Assembly: GCA_937890005.1 (NCBI GenBank)
Contig: CALBZA010000044.1
Coordinates: forward strand, 1 to 36,173
Direction of reading: 5' to 3'
DNA length: 36,173 bases
Source: an uncultured Verrucomicrobia subdivision 3 bacterium
GTDB taxonomy: Bacteria > Verrucomicrobiota > Verrucomicrobiia > Limisphaerales > DASXHY01
Under the pieces are notes generated by a model. The model worked only from the letters and a program-made list of their open reading frames with translations, did not search any database and was not told where the DNA came from. Made by a program: the position numbers and the translations under genes. The first letter of the stretch is position 1. Each line of letters opens with the position of its first letter. Of the stretch, positions 6,862 through 15,399 are shown piece by piece.

Positions 6862-8701
6862 GTCCTACCAGGTCATAGCCCGGAAATACCGCCCGCAGCG
6901 CTTTGCCGACGTTGTCGGACAGGAACACGTTTCCCGAACGCTTGCCCAGGCGATCGAGCAGAACCGCATTGCCCACGCCTACCTGTTCTGCGGCCCGCGC
7001 GGCACCGGCAAGACAACCCTCGCACGCATCTTCGCCAAGGCTCTGAACTGCACCGGCGGCCCGAAGGCTGACTTCGACGTCAACGATCCCAAATGCATTG
7101 AGATCGCCGAAGGCCGTTCAATGGACGTTCTCGAAATCGACGGTGCGAGCAACAACGGCGTCGAGCAGGTCCGCGAATTGCGCGAAACCTGCAAGTACGC
7201 TCCGGCCTCGTCGAAGTTCAAAATCTACATCATCGACGAAGTTCACATGCTCTCGACCGCAGCCTTCAACGCGTTGCTCAAAACGCTGGAGGAACCGCCG
7301 GAGCACGTGAAGTTCATGTTCGCGACCACCGATCCGGAAAAGGTGTTGCCGACGATTCTTTCGCGCTGCCAGCGATTTGATCTTCGCCGCATTCCCGCAT
7401 CGTTGATCGTTCAACAGCTTTCGATGATCGCGAAGCAGGAGAATGTGGAGATCACGCCGGAAGCGCTGTATGCGATTGCACGCGGTGCCGACGGAGGAAT
7501 GCGCGACGCCGAATCGACGCTCGACCAGCTCATCAGCTTCTGCGGAAACAAGATCGAGGAGTCGGATGTTCTCTCGATGTTCGGCCTCACCGCGCAAAAT
7601 CAATTGCTCGAACTTTCCCGCGCGGTTCTGAACGGCGAGATTGAATCCGCGTTGCGCCAGCTCAACGATCTGGCCAGAGGCGGCAAGGATCTCGGGCGTC
7701 TGCTTTCCGATCTGCTGAATCATTTCCGCAACCTGCTGATCTTTCAGGTGTCCCGCGGCGATTTGAATCTGGTGGAGGTTTCTGAAAGCGAAGCCGCCGC
7801 GCTGAAGGAACAGGCAAACGCCGCCGGAACGGATGGACTGACCCGCGTGATGGAAGTTCTCGCCGACGCGGAACTTCGCCTTCGCGATGCGGCCTCGAAG
7901 AAAATTTTGCTGGAAGTCGCCTTGCTGAAAGCCATCGAAGCCCGCAAAGCGATCAGTCTCGATTCCGTTCTTCAGCGCTTGCAGGATTTGCGTTCCAACG
8001 GCGGTTCAGCTGGAACACCTCCGGCATCTGCACCAGCGTCTGCAACGGTGCGATCCGCCGGGCCGGCCTCAGCACCGTCATCTCCCGCGTCAGCCGTTTC
8101 ACCTCGACCAGCGCCACGCGCGACAACACCGGTTGCATCGACGGATTCCATCCAAACACCGTCTCCCGCGCCAGCACCCGCACCAGCCATTTCAGCGTCC
8201 CCCGGCGAGGTCGATCTCGAACAACTTTGGGCACAGCTGCTCGAAGCGATTGGCCGTGCGAGTCCGTTTGCGCGAACCTATTTTCTCGAAGCGCATCCGG
8301 TTTCCTTCGCGAAGGGATTGCTTACGATCGGGTTTCCTCAGGAATTCGAGGAACACATCGCGCTGGTGGACAATTCGAAAAACCATCAGCTGTTTCAGAC
8401 CAAGCTGTCCGAATTCGGTTTCGCGAACTGTCAGGTAAAGTTCATCAAGGCCGAACCGCCAGCCGATCGAAAACGTGTTACGCCGCCTCCGGCCACTCCA
8501 ACGCCGGCACAGGCGACACCGGAGACAAAACCCGGTTCAAAACCTTCGGCCGCTGAAAAGTCGGACGTCGCCCCGGCAGCCGCACCCGCGCCAAAAGCCG
8601 CGGCGCCAATACCCTTCGACAAAGAAGAATTCAAAAACGACCCGTTGATCCGGAAAGCCCTCGAAATTTTCAAGGGCACCATTGTTGATGTCCGGACCTG
8701 A
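6860..8701 (+). CDS. dnaX: DNA polymerase III subunit gamma/tau
   Basis: The 613-residue protein is the clamp-loader ATPase that loads the sliding clamp for replicative polymerase. Walker A is GPRGTGKTTLA near residue 45, Walker B is IIDEVHML near 122, and the sensor/arginine-finger region CQRFDLRRI follows near 170. Residues about 370-470 and 540-590 are Ala/Pro-rich linkers. The last third is a tau-like extension with a conserved-looking block (LLEAIGRASPFARTYFLEA) near 460. The four-cysteine zinc module after Walker A is degenerate: only Cys54-like and one later Cys (DPKC) remain. No A-rich slippage site for a short gamma form is apparent. It heads a dnaX-ebfC-recR run. Confidence 0.96.
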   Translation: MSYQVIARKYRPQRFADVVGQEHVSRTLAQAIEQNRIAHAYLFCGPRGTGKTTLARIFAKALNCTGGPKADFDVNDPKCIEIAEGRSMDVLEIDGASNNGVEQVRELRETCKYAPASSKFKIYIIDEVHMLSTAAFNALLKTLEEPPEHVKFMFATTDPEKVLPTILSRCQRFDLRRIPASLIVQQLSMIAKQENVEITPEALYAIARGADGGMRDAESTLDQLISFCGNKIEESDVLSMFGLTAQNQLLELSRAVLNGEIESALRQLNDLARGGKDLGRLLSDLLNHFRNLLIFQVSRGDLNLVEVSESEAAALKEQANAAGTDGLTRVMEVLADAELRLRDAASKKILLEVALLKAIEARKAISLDSVLQRLQDLRSNGGSAGTPPASAPASATVRSAGPASAPSSPASAVSPRPAPRATTPVASTDSIQTPSPAPAPAPAISASPGEVDLEQLWAQLLEAIGRASPFARTYFLEAHPVSFAKGLLTIGFPQEFEEHIALVDNSKNHQLFQTKLSEFGFANCQVKFIKAEPPADRKRVTPPPATPTPAQATPETKPGSKPSAAEKSDVAPAAAPAPKAAAPIPFDKEEFKNDPLIRKALEIFKGTIVDVRT

Positions 8702-8737
8702 ACCTGATCGGCACAAACTCCCCATTCAATCGCTACT

Positions 8738-9049
8738 ATGTCCAGCATCGGAAAACTCATGAAGCAGGCTGCTCGCATGCAGCAGCAGATGGAACAGATT
8801 CAAAACCAGCTCGCGCAGAAAACTGTCGAAGCCACCAGCGGCGGCGGTGCGGTCAAGGTCGTCGCCAAATGCGACGGCACCATCGCCTCGGTCAAGATCG
8901 ATCCCGCCGCGGTGAATCCATCCGACGCGCAGCTGCTCGAAGACATGATCCTGACGGCAGTCAATCAGGCGCTTGGCCAGGCAAAGGAGATTTCGAACGC
9001 GGAAATGGGCAAGGTCACCGCCGGATTCAATCTGCCCGGATTCGGCTGA
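8738..9049 (+). CDS. ebfC: YbaB/EbfC family nucleoid-associated protein
   Basis: This 103-residue protein has the family's usual size and form. An N-terminal helix is rich in Met/Gln (LMKQAARMQQQMEQIQNQLAQK), then GGGAVKVVAKCDGTIASVKIDP forms the beta sheet, and a second amphipathic helix ends with LPGFG. Family members form tweezer-like dimers that bind DNA. The gene starts 36 bases after dnaX and is followed by recR, the common bacterial order. It is probably cotranscribed with both. Confidence 0.95.
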   Translation: MSSIGKLMKQAARMQQQMEQIQNQLAQKTVEATSGGGAVKVVAKCDGTIASVKIDPAAVNPSDAQLLEDMILTAVNQALGQAKEISNAEMGKVTAGFNLPGFG

Positions 9050-9155
9050 GCCTTGAATCCGCACGGTTTGCAGATTTGTTTTGCGTTCTCCGGTTCAACG
9101 TCACGCTGTTGACCGGATGAACGCTGCGGAAGCTGCGAGAGACACGACGATTTAA

Positions 9156-9758
9156 ATGCCCCTGCCCGATCCCATCACGGCATTGACTGCTGCCTTGAAC
9201 AAGCTGCCCGGCATTGGACCGCGTTCCGCCGAGCGGATTGCGCTTCACCTGGTTCAAGCCGATCCGGCTGCAGTGAAGTCGCTCGCGGATGCGATTCTTC
9301 AGGCTCGCGAACGCATTCATTTCTGCAACGTCTGCGGCGCACTCACAGAGAAATTGCCCTGCGACATCTGCACGGATGCCCGGCGTGATGCTTCACTCGT
9401 TTGCGTCGTGGAACAGCCGGTGGACATCCTCAGCCTCGAAAAATCCGGAACGTATCGCGGCAAATATCATGTTCTCGGCGGAAAGATTTCGCCGCTCGAT
9501 GGCGTCGAGCCCGAGGACCTGCGAATCAGCGAACTGGAACAGCGCCTGAAAACGGAGCCAATCCAGGAAATCGTGATTGCGCTCGGCACGGATGTGGAAG
9601 GTGACGCCACGGGATTTTATCTCGCAAAACGACTCGCGCGAAACGGTCTCAAGATCACGCGCATCGCACACGGCCTGCCCGCCGGAAGCGGGCTGGAATT
9701 CGCCGACGAACTGACCCTCAGCCGCGCGTTGGAAGGACGTCGGGAGATGGGGATGTGA
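9156..9758 (+). CDS. recR: Recombination mediator RecR
   Basis: The 200-residue protein acts with RecO and RecF to load RecA at gaps. The N-terminal helix-hairpin-helix reads LNKLPGIGPRSAERIALHL (about residues 12-30). The C4 zinc finger is CNVCG...CDIC at 57-72, and the Toprim domain follows from about residue 80 (VCVVEQPVDILSLE ... ALGTDVEGDATGFYLA). A Walker B-like segment and LPAGSGLEFADELTL near the C-terminus are typical. The gap to ebfC is 106 bases, longer than the preceding one. No clear Shine-Dalgarno sequence precedes the ATG. Confidence 0.96.
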   Translation: MPLPDPITALTAALNKLPGIGPRSAERIALHLVQADPAAVKSLADAILQARERIHFCNVCGALTEKLPCDICTDARRDASLVCVVEQPVDILSLEKSGTYRGKYHVLGGKISPLDGVEPEDLRISELEQRLKTEPIQEIVIALGTDVEGDATGFYLAKRLARNGLKITRIAHGLPAGSGLEFADELTLSRALEGRREMGM

Positions 9759-9812
9759 GGCGTGACGAGTGAAACGTGATGCGTGAATGCGTGATGAGTG
9801 AATACGTGACTT
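9755..9812 (+). repeat. Degenerate GTGA repeat with 7/8-nt period
   Basis: GTGA starts at 9755, 9762, 9769, 9776, 9783, 9791, 9798 and 9806, giving spacings of 7, 7, 7, 7, 8, 7 and 8. The repeat begins inside the recR stop codon and fills the gap to the HAD phosphatase gene. It creates several false start codons, so the start of the next gene is best placed after it. Confidence 0.75.
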
Positions 9813-9820
9813 CATCCTTG

Positions 9821-10465
9821 ATGCCTACTCCTTCCTCCTTGGCCAAAGTCGTTGTTTTCGACCTCGGCAAGGTGCTTGTCGATTTTGACTATTCGATCGC
9901 AGCGCACAAGATCGCGACCCGGTCGCGGCCTGATGTCGATGAATCCCGACTGTTTCTCGATCAATCCCCCCTGCTCCATCGTTATGAAACGGGGTTGCTG
10001 ACCACGGAACAGTTCTTTGATGAAATCCGCGGGTTTTCAGGTTTCAGCGGAACTGAAGCCGAATTCGCATCGTTCTTCAGCGACATCTTCTCGCCAATAG
10101 ATGAAATGATCTGCCTGCACGAGGAATTGCGGGCGGTGAAGATTCCCACATTCATCTTTTCCAACACCAATCCACTCGCGGTCACCCATATCCGCGAACG
10201 TTATTCTTTCTTCAAAAATTTCGACGGCTACGTCCTCTCCTACGAATGCGGCTGCATGAAGCCGAAGGAGGAGATTTATCAGGCCGTCGAGCGCATGACT
10301 GGCTGCAGGGGCCGTGAAATCGCCTACATCGATGACCGGCTGGAAAACGTGCAAACAGGTTTGAAGCGAAACTGGAATGCCATCCTCCACGAATCGCCCG
10401 AAAAAACGCGCGCTGCTTTGATATCCCTCGGGTTTCTCAATTCACACCCGGCTGCCGGCGCATAA
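9821..10465 (+). CDS. HAD-superfamily phosphatase, YihX-like
   Basis: The protein (214 residues from ATG 9821) resembles the YihX/epoxide-hydrolase-N branch of HAD hydrolases. The nucleophile Asp14 sits in VVFDLGKVLVDFD, where the second Asp of the usual DxD is Gly, as in that branch. The cap is helical with HRYETGLLTTEQFFDEI. Motif II is FIFSNTN, motif III is CMKPKEEIY, and the acidic motif IV is YIDDRLENV. E. coli YihX hydrolyses alpha-glucose-1-phosphate; the substrate here is unknown. Starts at 9776-9794 fall within the repeat and would add a non-conserved extension. No ribosome binding site is obvious at any candidate. Confidence 0.88.
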   Translation: MPTPSSLAKVVVFDLGKVLVDFDYSIAAHKIATRSRPDVDESRLFLDQSPLLHRYETGLLTTEQFFDEIRGFSGFSGTEAEFASFFSDIFSPIDEMICLHEELRAVKIPTFIFSNTNPLAVTHIRERYSFFKNFDGYVLSYECGCMKPKEEIYQAVERMTGCRGREIAYIDDRLENVQTGLKRNWNAILHESPEKTRAALISLGFLNSHPAAGA

Positions 10466-10869
10466 ACGGAGACCGATTCGACACTCGGCGGGTTGGGAAT
10501 TGGATTTCCCCCTGCTCGTGACACCATCACATCAAACTCAGCTTTTCGCGCCGGGAGTGTCGTCAATTGCGCAGTTTGATTATTCCGACGCTTCTCCAAC
10601 CTGCTGCCAATCCGTCTTTCAAAAAGAAGCTGACGAACTTTCTTCATTGAAACGATGAACGTTTAATTTCTCAGCAGATGCATTACGCGAATTCATCTAT
10701 TTCCGAAATCAACTCACGCGAAAATCTCCCTCTCTTGATCATGGTCTTCCCGAAGTTCTCGTCACCCCGAAATACTGGCACCTCCGCTGCTTAGAGCCGG
10801 AAGACGCGGAGCACGCTCCGTGAACCGTCAGATGAAGTCGTGATTCTGAAGCTGACGGGGCTTTATCTG
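10466..10869. other. Intergenic region without a recognisable gene
   Basis: Frames here are short and show no family features. A short perfect hairpin CGGAGC-AC-GCTCCG lies near 10807-10820 without a T-run. The promoter of the cupredoxin/multicopper oxidase pair should lie here, but I see no clear boxes. Confidence 0.5.
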
Positions 10870-12012
10870 ATGCGTTCGAACATAACTTTTTTTCGTCACA
10901 TTCTGTTTCACTGTTTTCGCCGGCAAATGGCGGCGATGTTGATCGCATTTGTCTGGAGCGGATTGTCGAGTTTCGCGGCATTGACGAATCATGTCAGCAT
11001 CAAGGAATCGATGTTTATTCCGGATCGGCTTGTCATCTATCCCGGAGACACCGTCGTTTGGACCCAGGATGACAACAACACCGAACACACGGTGACGTCT
11101 CAGGACAGTTACCTGAATTCAGGCGCTCTGGAACTTGGCGACGAGTTCAGCTTCACGTTCGATCACCTCGGGACTTTCCCCTACTACTGCGTGTTTCACG
11201 GCGCGGGAGCGATGTCGGGAACGATCATTGTCGCCGAGCCAACCGACAATGAATCTCCGCACGCACCGACAAATGTTTTCCCGGCGGACGGCGCCACCAA
11301 TCAACCGCTGGCCGTTCAACTGGCCTCCGGCGCGTTTTTCGATCCCGATCCGGACGACTTTCACGCTGCCAGCCAGTGGATCATCCGTTACGCGCAAAAC
11401 GATGCCATCGCCGTGGACAGCGGCGTGGTGCGGGGCAATCAACTGACCAACTTCAGTCCGGCGGGGTTGATCGAGGGAACAACCTATAAATGGCAGGTGC
11501 GTTATTGTGATGGCCGCCGCGGCTGGAGCGAGTATTCGTCTCCAACAAAATTCACGACGATGGTTTTGTTCAATGAACCGGGAATCGGTTTGCGGGGCAG
11601 TTTCTACAACGACACAAATTTTACCGCGCCAACCCTGATCCTGACCAACACCACGATCGACTTTGATTGGGGAAAAACGCGTCCGCACCGGCGCATCACC
11701 GCGGATGAGTTCGCAGTGCGTTGGGAAGGCATGCTGCTGCCGAGATTTTCAGAACTGTATCAAATTGAATTCGAATTTCGCGGCCGTGCGCGCGTGTGGA
11801 TCAATGAAGAACTCGTGATCGACGACTGGACTCCGAACCCGTTCATTCTGGCACGACGCGCCAACGTGCCGCTGACGGCGGGGCAACTGATTCCCTTGCG
11901 AATCGACTATATTCCGCATCCCGGGGCTGGCGCCGCGACTTTGCGATGGATGAGTCCCAGCCTGCCGCCCGAAATCGTTCCGATGTTACGCCTGTTTCCA
12001 CCGCAGCCTTGA
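10870..12012 (+). CDS. Secreted cupredoxin-PA14 protein
   Basis: Numbering is from ATG 10870 (380 residues). A signal peptide (hydrophobic MAAMLIAFVWSGLSSFA) is followed by a plastocyanin-like domain with a full type 1 copper ligand set: His73 (NTEHTV), Cys107 and His110 (YYCVFHGAGAM) and Met115. The middle, about 125-230, looks like a fibronectin-III-type domain (PTNVFPADGATN ... TYKWQVRYCDGRRGWSEYS). Residues about 240-375 resemble a PA14 beta-barrel (GLRGSFYNDTNF ... FRGRARVWINEELVIDDW), usually carbohydrate-binding. It is four bases ahead of the multicopper oxidase gene and is a natural electron donor or acceptor for it. A GTG at 10840 is an alternative start. Confidence 0.85.
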   Translation: MRSNITFFRHILFHCFRRQMAAMLIAFVWSGLSSFAALTNHVSIKESMFIPDRLVIYPGDTVVWTQDDNNTEHTVTSQDSYLNSGALELGDEFSFTFDHLGTFPYYCVFHGAGAMSGTIIVAEPTDNESPHAPTNVFPADGATNQPLAVQLASGAFFDPDPDDFHAASQWIIRYAQNDAIAVDSGVVRGNQLTNFSPAGLIEGTTYKWQVRYCDGRRGWSEYSSPTKFTTMVLFNEPGIGLRGSFYNDTNFTAPTLILTNTTIDFDWGKTRPHRRITADEFAVRWEGMLLPRFSELYQIEFEFRGRARVWINEELVIDDWTPNPFILARRANVPLTAGQLIPLRIDYIPHPGAGAATLRWMSPSLPPEIVPMLRLFPPQP

Positions 12013-12016
12013 ACTT

Positions 12017-13543
12017 ATGTTGAACCGCCGCCGCATGCTTCGAAACAGCTTCCTGAGTTTGATGACGCTTGCGTCGAATCCTCTCAGACTGCTCGGCAGT
12101 GCAGACATGAAGATGACGATGGACGCGCCAGGCAAAAGTCCGTGGCTCGATCTGTTTACCGATCCGCTGCGCCTCCCGCCGGTATTGAAACCGGAGGTTC
12201 GCGGCAAAACTCATCTCTACACGATCACGTTGAAACAGGGTTCGGCGAAAATGCATTCCCGGTTGCCAGCCACGTCCGTTTGGGGATTTGACGGGCTTTT
12301 CCCCGGTCCGACGATCAAGGCAACAAAAGGGCTGCCGGTCGTTGTGCGGTTTGTAAGTGAACTGCCGGACACGCACGGAATGAGTTCCGGCTCCGATGGA
12401 CTGGCGCTCATGTATCCGTCGGTGCATCTGCACGGAGCGCATGTTGCACCGCAGGACGATGCGCATCCATTGGAAGCGGTTCCAGGCGTTTCGGTGCGCC
12501 AGTATCACTATCCGAACAATCAACGCGCCGCCACGCTCCTGTATCACGACCACACCCATGGCCAGACCGGAATGCACGTTTATCTCGGACTCGCAGGGTT
12601 GTATCTGCTCGATGATCCCGAAGAACAGGAACTTGGGCTGCCCAGCGGCGATTACGACGTTCCGCTGCTGATTCAGGACCGGCTGTTCAACAAGGACGGA
12701 TCCCTCAACTACGTGCTCGACGATCACACGCGTGAAACCGGAATGCTCGGCGACCGAATTCTCGTCAACGGCGTGGTGCAGCCCTATTTCAAAGTGGCCC
12801 GAAGAAAGTATCGCTTTCGAATCGTGAATGGTTCAAACGCGCGGGTGCTTTATCTCAGGCTCGGCACTCAGGCGGAATTCACACAGGTCGGCACGGATGG
12901 CGGACTGCTGCCAAAACCGATGCGCAAACAGATGGTCGAACTGTCACCCTTCCAACGCGCAGATGTGGTGATCGATTTCAGCGGTTACGAAAAGGGAACG
13001 AAAGTGGTCCTGCGCAATTGCAACGATTTCCTGTGGTCCCCGAACTGTTCCGGCCCGTCCACCTTCGTCATGAGATTCGATGTCGATCGCGACGCACCGG
13101 ACGAATCGGTCGTTCCGCCGGCGCTGGCTCCCTGGCAAAACCTGCCGATCACCGCGGAAACGGTCACACGCGAATTCAAGCTCACCCGAAAGAGCACGCC
13201 TGATGGAACCGTTTGGATGATCAACGGCCGGACTTACGACATGAGCGCGCCGCCGGAGGTAAAGATCAAGCATGGCGCCGTCGAAAAATGGAAATTCATC
13301 AACCTCACCGGCCACCAGCATCCCGTCCACATTCACCTGATCCAGTTCCAGGTGATCGACATCAACGGTGTTCCGCAGGATCCGTCTCAGCATGGCTGGA
13401 GAGATGTGCTCGTTGCTCCGCCCAACGGCCACATGACCGTTGTGGCTCGCTTTTCAGGCTACACCGGGCGCTACCTTTTTCACTGCCACAATCTCGAGCA
13501 CGAAGACCTTGGCATGATGAGCGACTACGAGATCGTTTCCTGA
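12017..13543 (+). CDS. Multicopper oxidase (CotA/CueO-like)
   Basis: The 508-residue, three-cupredoxin enzyme oxidises a substrate at a type 1 copper and reduces oxygen to water at a trinuclear site. All four copper motifs are visible: HLHG (137-140), YHDHTHG (176-182), HPVHIH (435-440) and HCHNLEHEDLGM (489-500), the last holding Cys490, His495 and axial Met500. The N-terminus has paired arginines (NRRRMLRNSFLSLMTLAS), suggesting Tat export, usual for this family. It follows the cupredoxin gene by four bases and is surely cotranscribed. Substrate could be Cu(I), Mn(II), bilirubin-like or phenolic compounds; the sequence alone does not decide. Confidence 0.93.
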   Translation: MLNRRRMLRNSFLSLMTLASNPLRLLGSADMKMTMDAPGKSPWLDLFTDPLRLPPVLKPEVRGKTHLYTITLKQGSAKMHSRLPATSVWGFDGLFPGPTIKATKGLPVVVRFVSELPDTHGMSSGSDGLALMYPSVHLHGAHVAPQDDAHPLEAVPGVSVRQYHYPNNQRAATLLYHDHTHGQTGMHVYLGLAGLYLLDDPEEQELGLPSGDYDVPLLIQDRLFNKDGSLNYVLDDHTRETGMLGDRILVNGVVQPYFKVARRKYRFRIVNGSNARVLYLRLGTQAEFTQVGTDGGLLPKPMRKQMVELSPFQRADVVIDFSGYEKGTKVVLRNCNDFLWSPNCSGPSTFVMRFDVDRDAPDESVVPPALAPWQNLPITAETVTREFKLTRKSTPDGTVWMINGRTYDMSAPPEVKIKHGAVEKWKFINLTGHQHPVHIHLIQFQVIDINGVPQDPSQHGWRDVLVAPPNGHMTVVARFSGYTGRYLFHCHNLEHEDLGMMSDYEIVS

Positions 13544-13605
13544 GGGAACCTGTCGAAGATCTGCTGGCCAACAATACTGGCAGTGCTGCCTGGCGGAAGT
13601 CCCCG

Positions 13606-13836
13606 TCACACCTCGGCGACTTCTCGCACGGACGAAACGACCAGAGGAATGCCGAATGTGACGTTCGGATCGTCGAAGTCAAAAATCATCTCTCCGCGCG
13701 CCATCGCATATCGCTCGGCAACGCTCATCGCGTGATCTCCAGAGTGAAAGTCATAAGCCTGTGTCCGCGAAGGCGTCCAATGCCCCTGTCCGAAATAAAA
13801 CAATCCCGTCACGTCGTCTCTCAGCAAAATCCTCAT
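13606..13836 (-). CDS. Small hypothetical protein
   Basis: The 76-residue protein begins MRILLRDDVTGLFYFGQGHW and has a conserved-looking plan: a beta hairpin with aromatic residues, an AYDF/AMSVAERYA helix, and an acidic FDFDDPN near the end. Proteins of this plan recur as short hypotheticals in Verrucomicrobiota, from memory. It has no signal peptide or membrane segment. It is convergent with the multicopper oxidase. It could be a shadow frame, but the opposite strand has no good alternative. Confidence 0.6.
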   Translation of the reverse strand: MRILLRDDVTGLFYFGQGHWTPSRTQAYDFHSGDHAMSVAERYAMARGEMIFDFDDPNVTFGIPLVVSSVREVAEV

Positions 13837-14047
13837 ATCATTTCCGCCTCACGCCAAACCGGGTGGTTCAGTATGACGAGGGCTTATTGGGTAATACGGA
13901 AAACCGGGAGCCAATCTTTCAACAAAGTTGATTCGCCCCGGAAAAAACTGATTGAGCAACTCCACGCCACTCTCCATTGAACCGCGAACTTCTCGAAAAC
14001 AGCCGATCCTTTGAATGCCTCGTTGTGAGATTCCCGAAGGAGGAGAA

Positions 14048-14122
14048 TGGAGCCAGCTGTCGGATTTGAACCGACGACCGACGGTTTACAAAACCGTTGC
14101 TCTACCACTGAGCTAAGCTGGC
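14048..14122 (-). tRNA. tRNA-Thr (UGU)
   Basis: The minus strand gives an acceptor stem GCCAGCT/AGCTGGC, a D-arm with AGCTCAGTGGTAGAGC, an anticodon arm ACGGT-TTTGTAA-ACCGT with anticodon TGT, and a T-arm GTCGGTTCAAATCCGAC. The 3' CCA is encoded. It decodes ACA and probably other Thr codons by wobble. Confidence 0.95.
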
Positions 14123-14598
14123 CCGCTGCGCCGATCTATCCAGCTTTCCGGCCGCTCAGAGCAGTTGCAGCGGATTGGATCAATTTGCGCCCGGACAGAT
14201 AATCCGACGGGATGTGAATTCGTCAAGACCAACATTCCCGCAAGACGGTTCTCTTGCGGAAATTGTGGACGAACTGCGTCTGAACGAAGTCGAAATCGGG
14301 CGAGGTCAAAATCCGAAGGATCGCATTCTAACTGGTACAAAACAGATGCGCGACGAACGCCTAAGGAGATTGGCCTATCCGCAAAGCGGATTCTGCTCCT
14401 GGGAGCAATCCCAGCCCCGGCACAATGATCTCAAAGCCGGTATTTGGATAGAGGCTGTTCGTCGCGCAAAAAACTTCTCCCATTTCAACGACGAAATGAC
14501 AAGCCCATTTCCAGCGAACTGCAGACGTCCCAGATCCCGATGACATGGTTTTGCAGACAGACGTTCGCCTCGCCGCCGATGCCATTTTAAGAACCGTG
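14123..14598. other. Intergenic region with three small hairpins
   Basis: No gene is supported. CCGCAAGA (14238-14245) pairs with TCTTGCGG (14252-14259) around six bases. Two tandem perfect hairpins follow: ATCCGC-AAA-GCGGAT (14377-14391) and TGCTCC-TG-GGAGCA (14394-14407). None has a strong T-run. Minus-strand frames overlapping the region have no family features. Confidence 0.5.
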
Positions 14599-15288
14599 CT
14601 ATTTCCGGCTGGAGCCGAGGTAGGCGAGCATCGCCTGATGCCATTTGTCCCAGTTCGATCCGTAGTCGCGGCCGACGAAAGCCCCGAGCAGTTGCTTCGC
14701 CTCTCCTTGCATTGGATGGCCGTCAAGTCGCGCCAGATCGTAAAGAACCGGAATCCTGACCGCGTCACTCCGCTTCAATGTGTCAGTCATGAACACGCTG
14801 AGAACCTGCCGATGCAGGTTCGAGTCGAACAACTGTTCCCGGACGACCGCGAAGTGGGCATCGTCAACAAATTTGACCGCCGCATGTGCCACCTTGCGCT
14901 GGCCGCCATGATCCGCGGACGAATAAATCGTGAAGAGCGCCTGCGCTTTTTCCAGCGGCTGAAAATCCGAGTTCACGATGTAATAAATCTGATGCTCCAG
15001 CAGAGCTGACCGATTGGTTTCGATCAGAGCGATCATTTCCGGACTGAGCGGCGGAAGTTCGGAGATCTGCTGCGTGGGGATGGTCGTTACGGTGGCAAAC
15101 TTCATTGCCGGCGCCGCCGTTTCGGAAGGCATTTCCAGTTCCATCTCCTGTTCCGGAGCGGAGACCGTTTCCTTCTCGTCGGATTTGCTGCAGCCCGCGC
15201 CCAGCCAGAGGACTGATGCAAGGCAAAGTGCGGCAAAACTGTTTTGATGAATCGCTTTCGCGAGTGTCTTAATTCGTTGGGTTTTCAT
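14599..15288 (-). CDS. Putative lipoprotein of unknown function
   Basis: The 229-residue protein has a signal peptide ending in a lipobox-like LGAGC, so Cys33 would be lipidated and the protein membrane-anchored. An acidic, low-complexity stretch follows (QEMELEMPSETAAP). The rest is mostly helical with no motif that I recognise; a GSNWDKWHQAMLAYLG segment near the C-terminus resembles HEAT-like or tetratricopeptide helices only loosely. It is the last gene in the minus-strand run from the copper radical oxidase, 111 bases after the PEP-CTERM gene. Function is unknown. Confidence 0.75.
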   Translation of the reverse strand: MKTQRIKTLAKAIHQNSFAALCLASVLWLGAGCSKSDEKETVSAPEQEMELEMPSETAAPAMKFATVTTIPTQQISELPPLSPEMIALIETNRSALLEHQIYYIVNSDFQPLEKAQALFTIYSSADHGGQRKVAHAAVKFVDDAHFAVVREQLFDSNLHRQVLSVFMTDTLKRSDAVRIPVLYDLARLDGHPMQGEAKQLLGAFVGRDYGSNWDKWHQAMLAYLGSSRK

Positions 15289-15399
15289 GGTTAAACTTTC
15301 TGGTTGTCTGACTCGAAAACTGGATTCGGACTATCGACTTCGGATTTGGACGGCGCGGTGACCGTCCTGATCACCGCGCGTGATTTCAATGCATCAATA

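Noticed and set aside
10324..10647. Minus-strand ORF overlapping the HAD gene end and the gap after it
   Set aside because: No ribosome binding site or recognisable features, and it overlaps a well-supported gene.
14238..14259. Rho-independent terminator for the lipoprotein operon
   Set aside because: The stem is good but no T-run follows on either strand.
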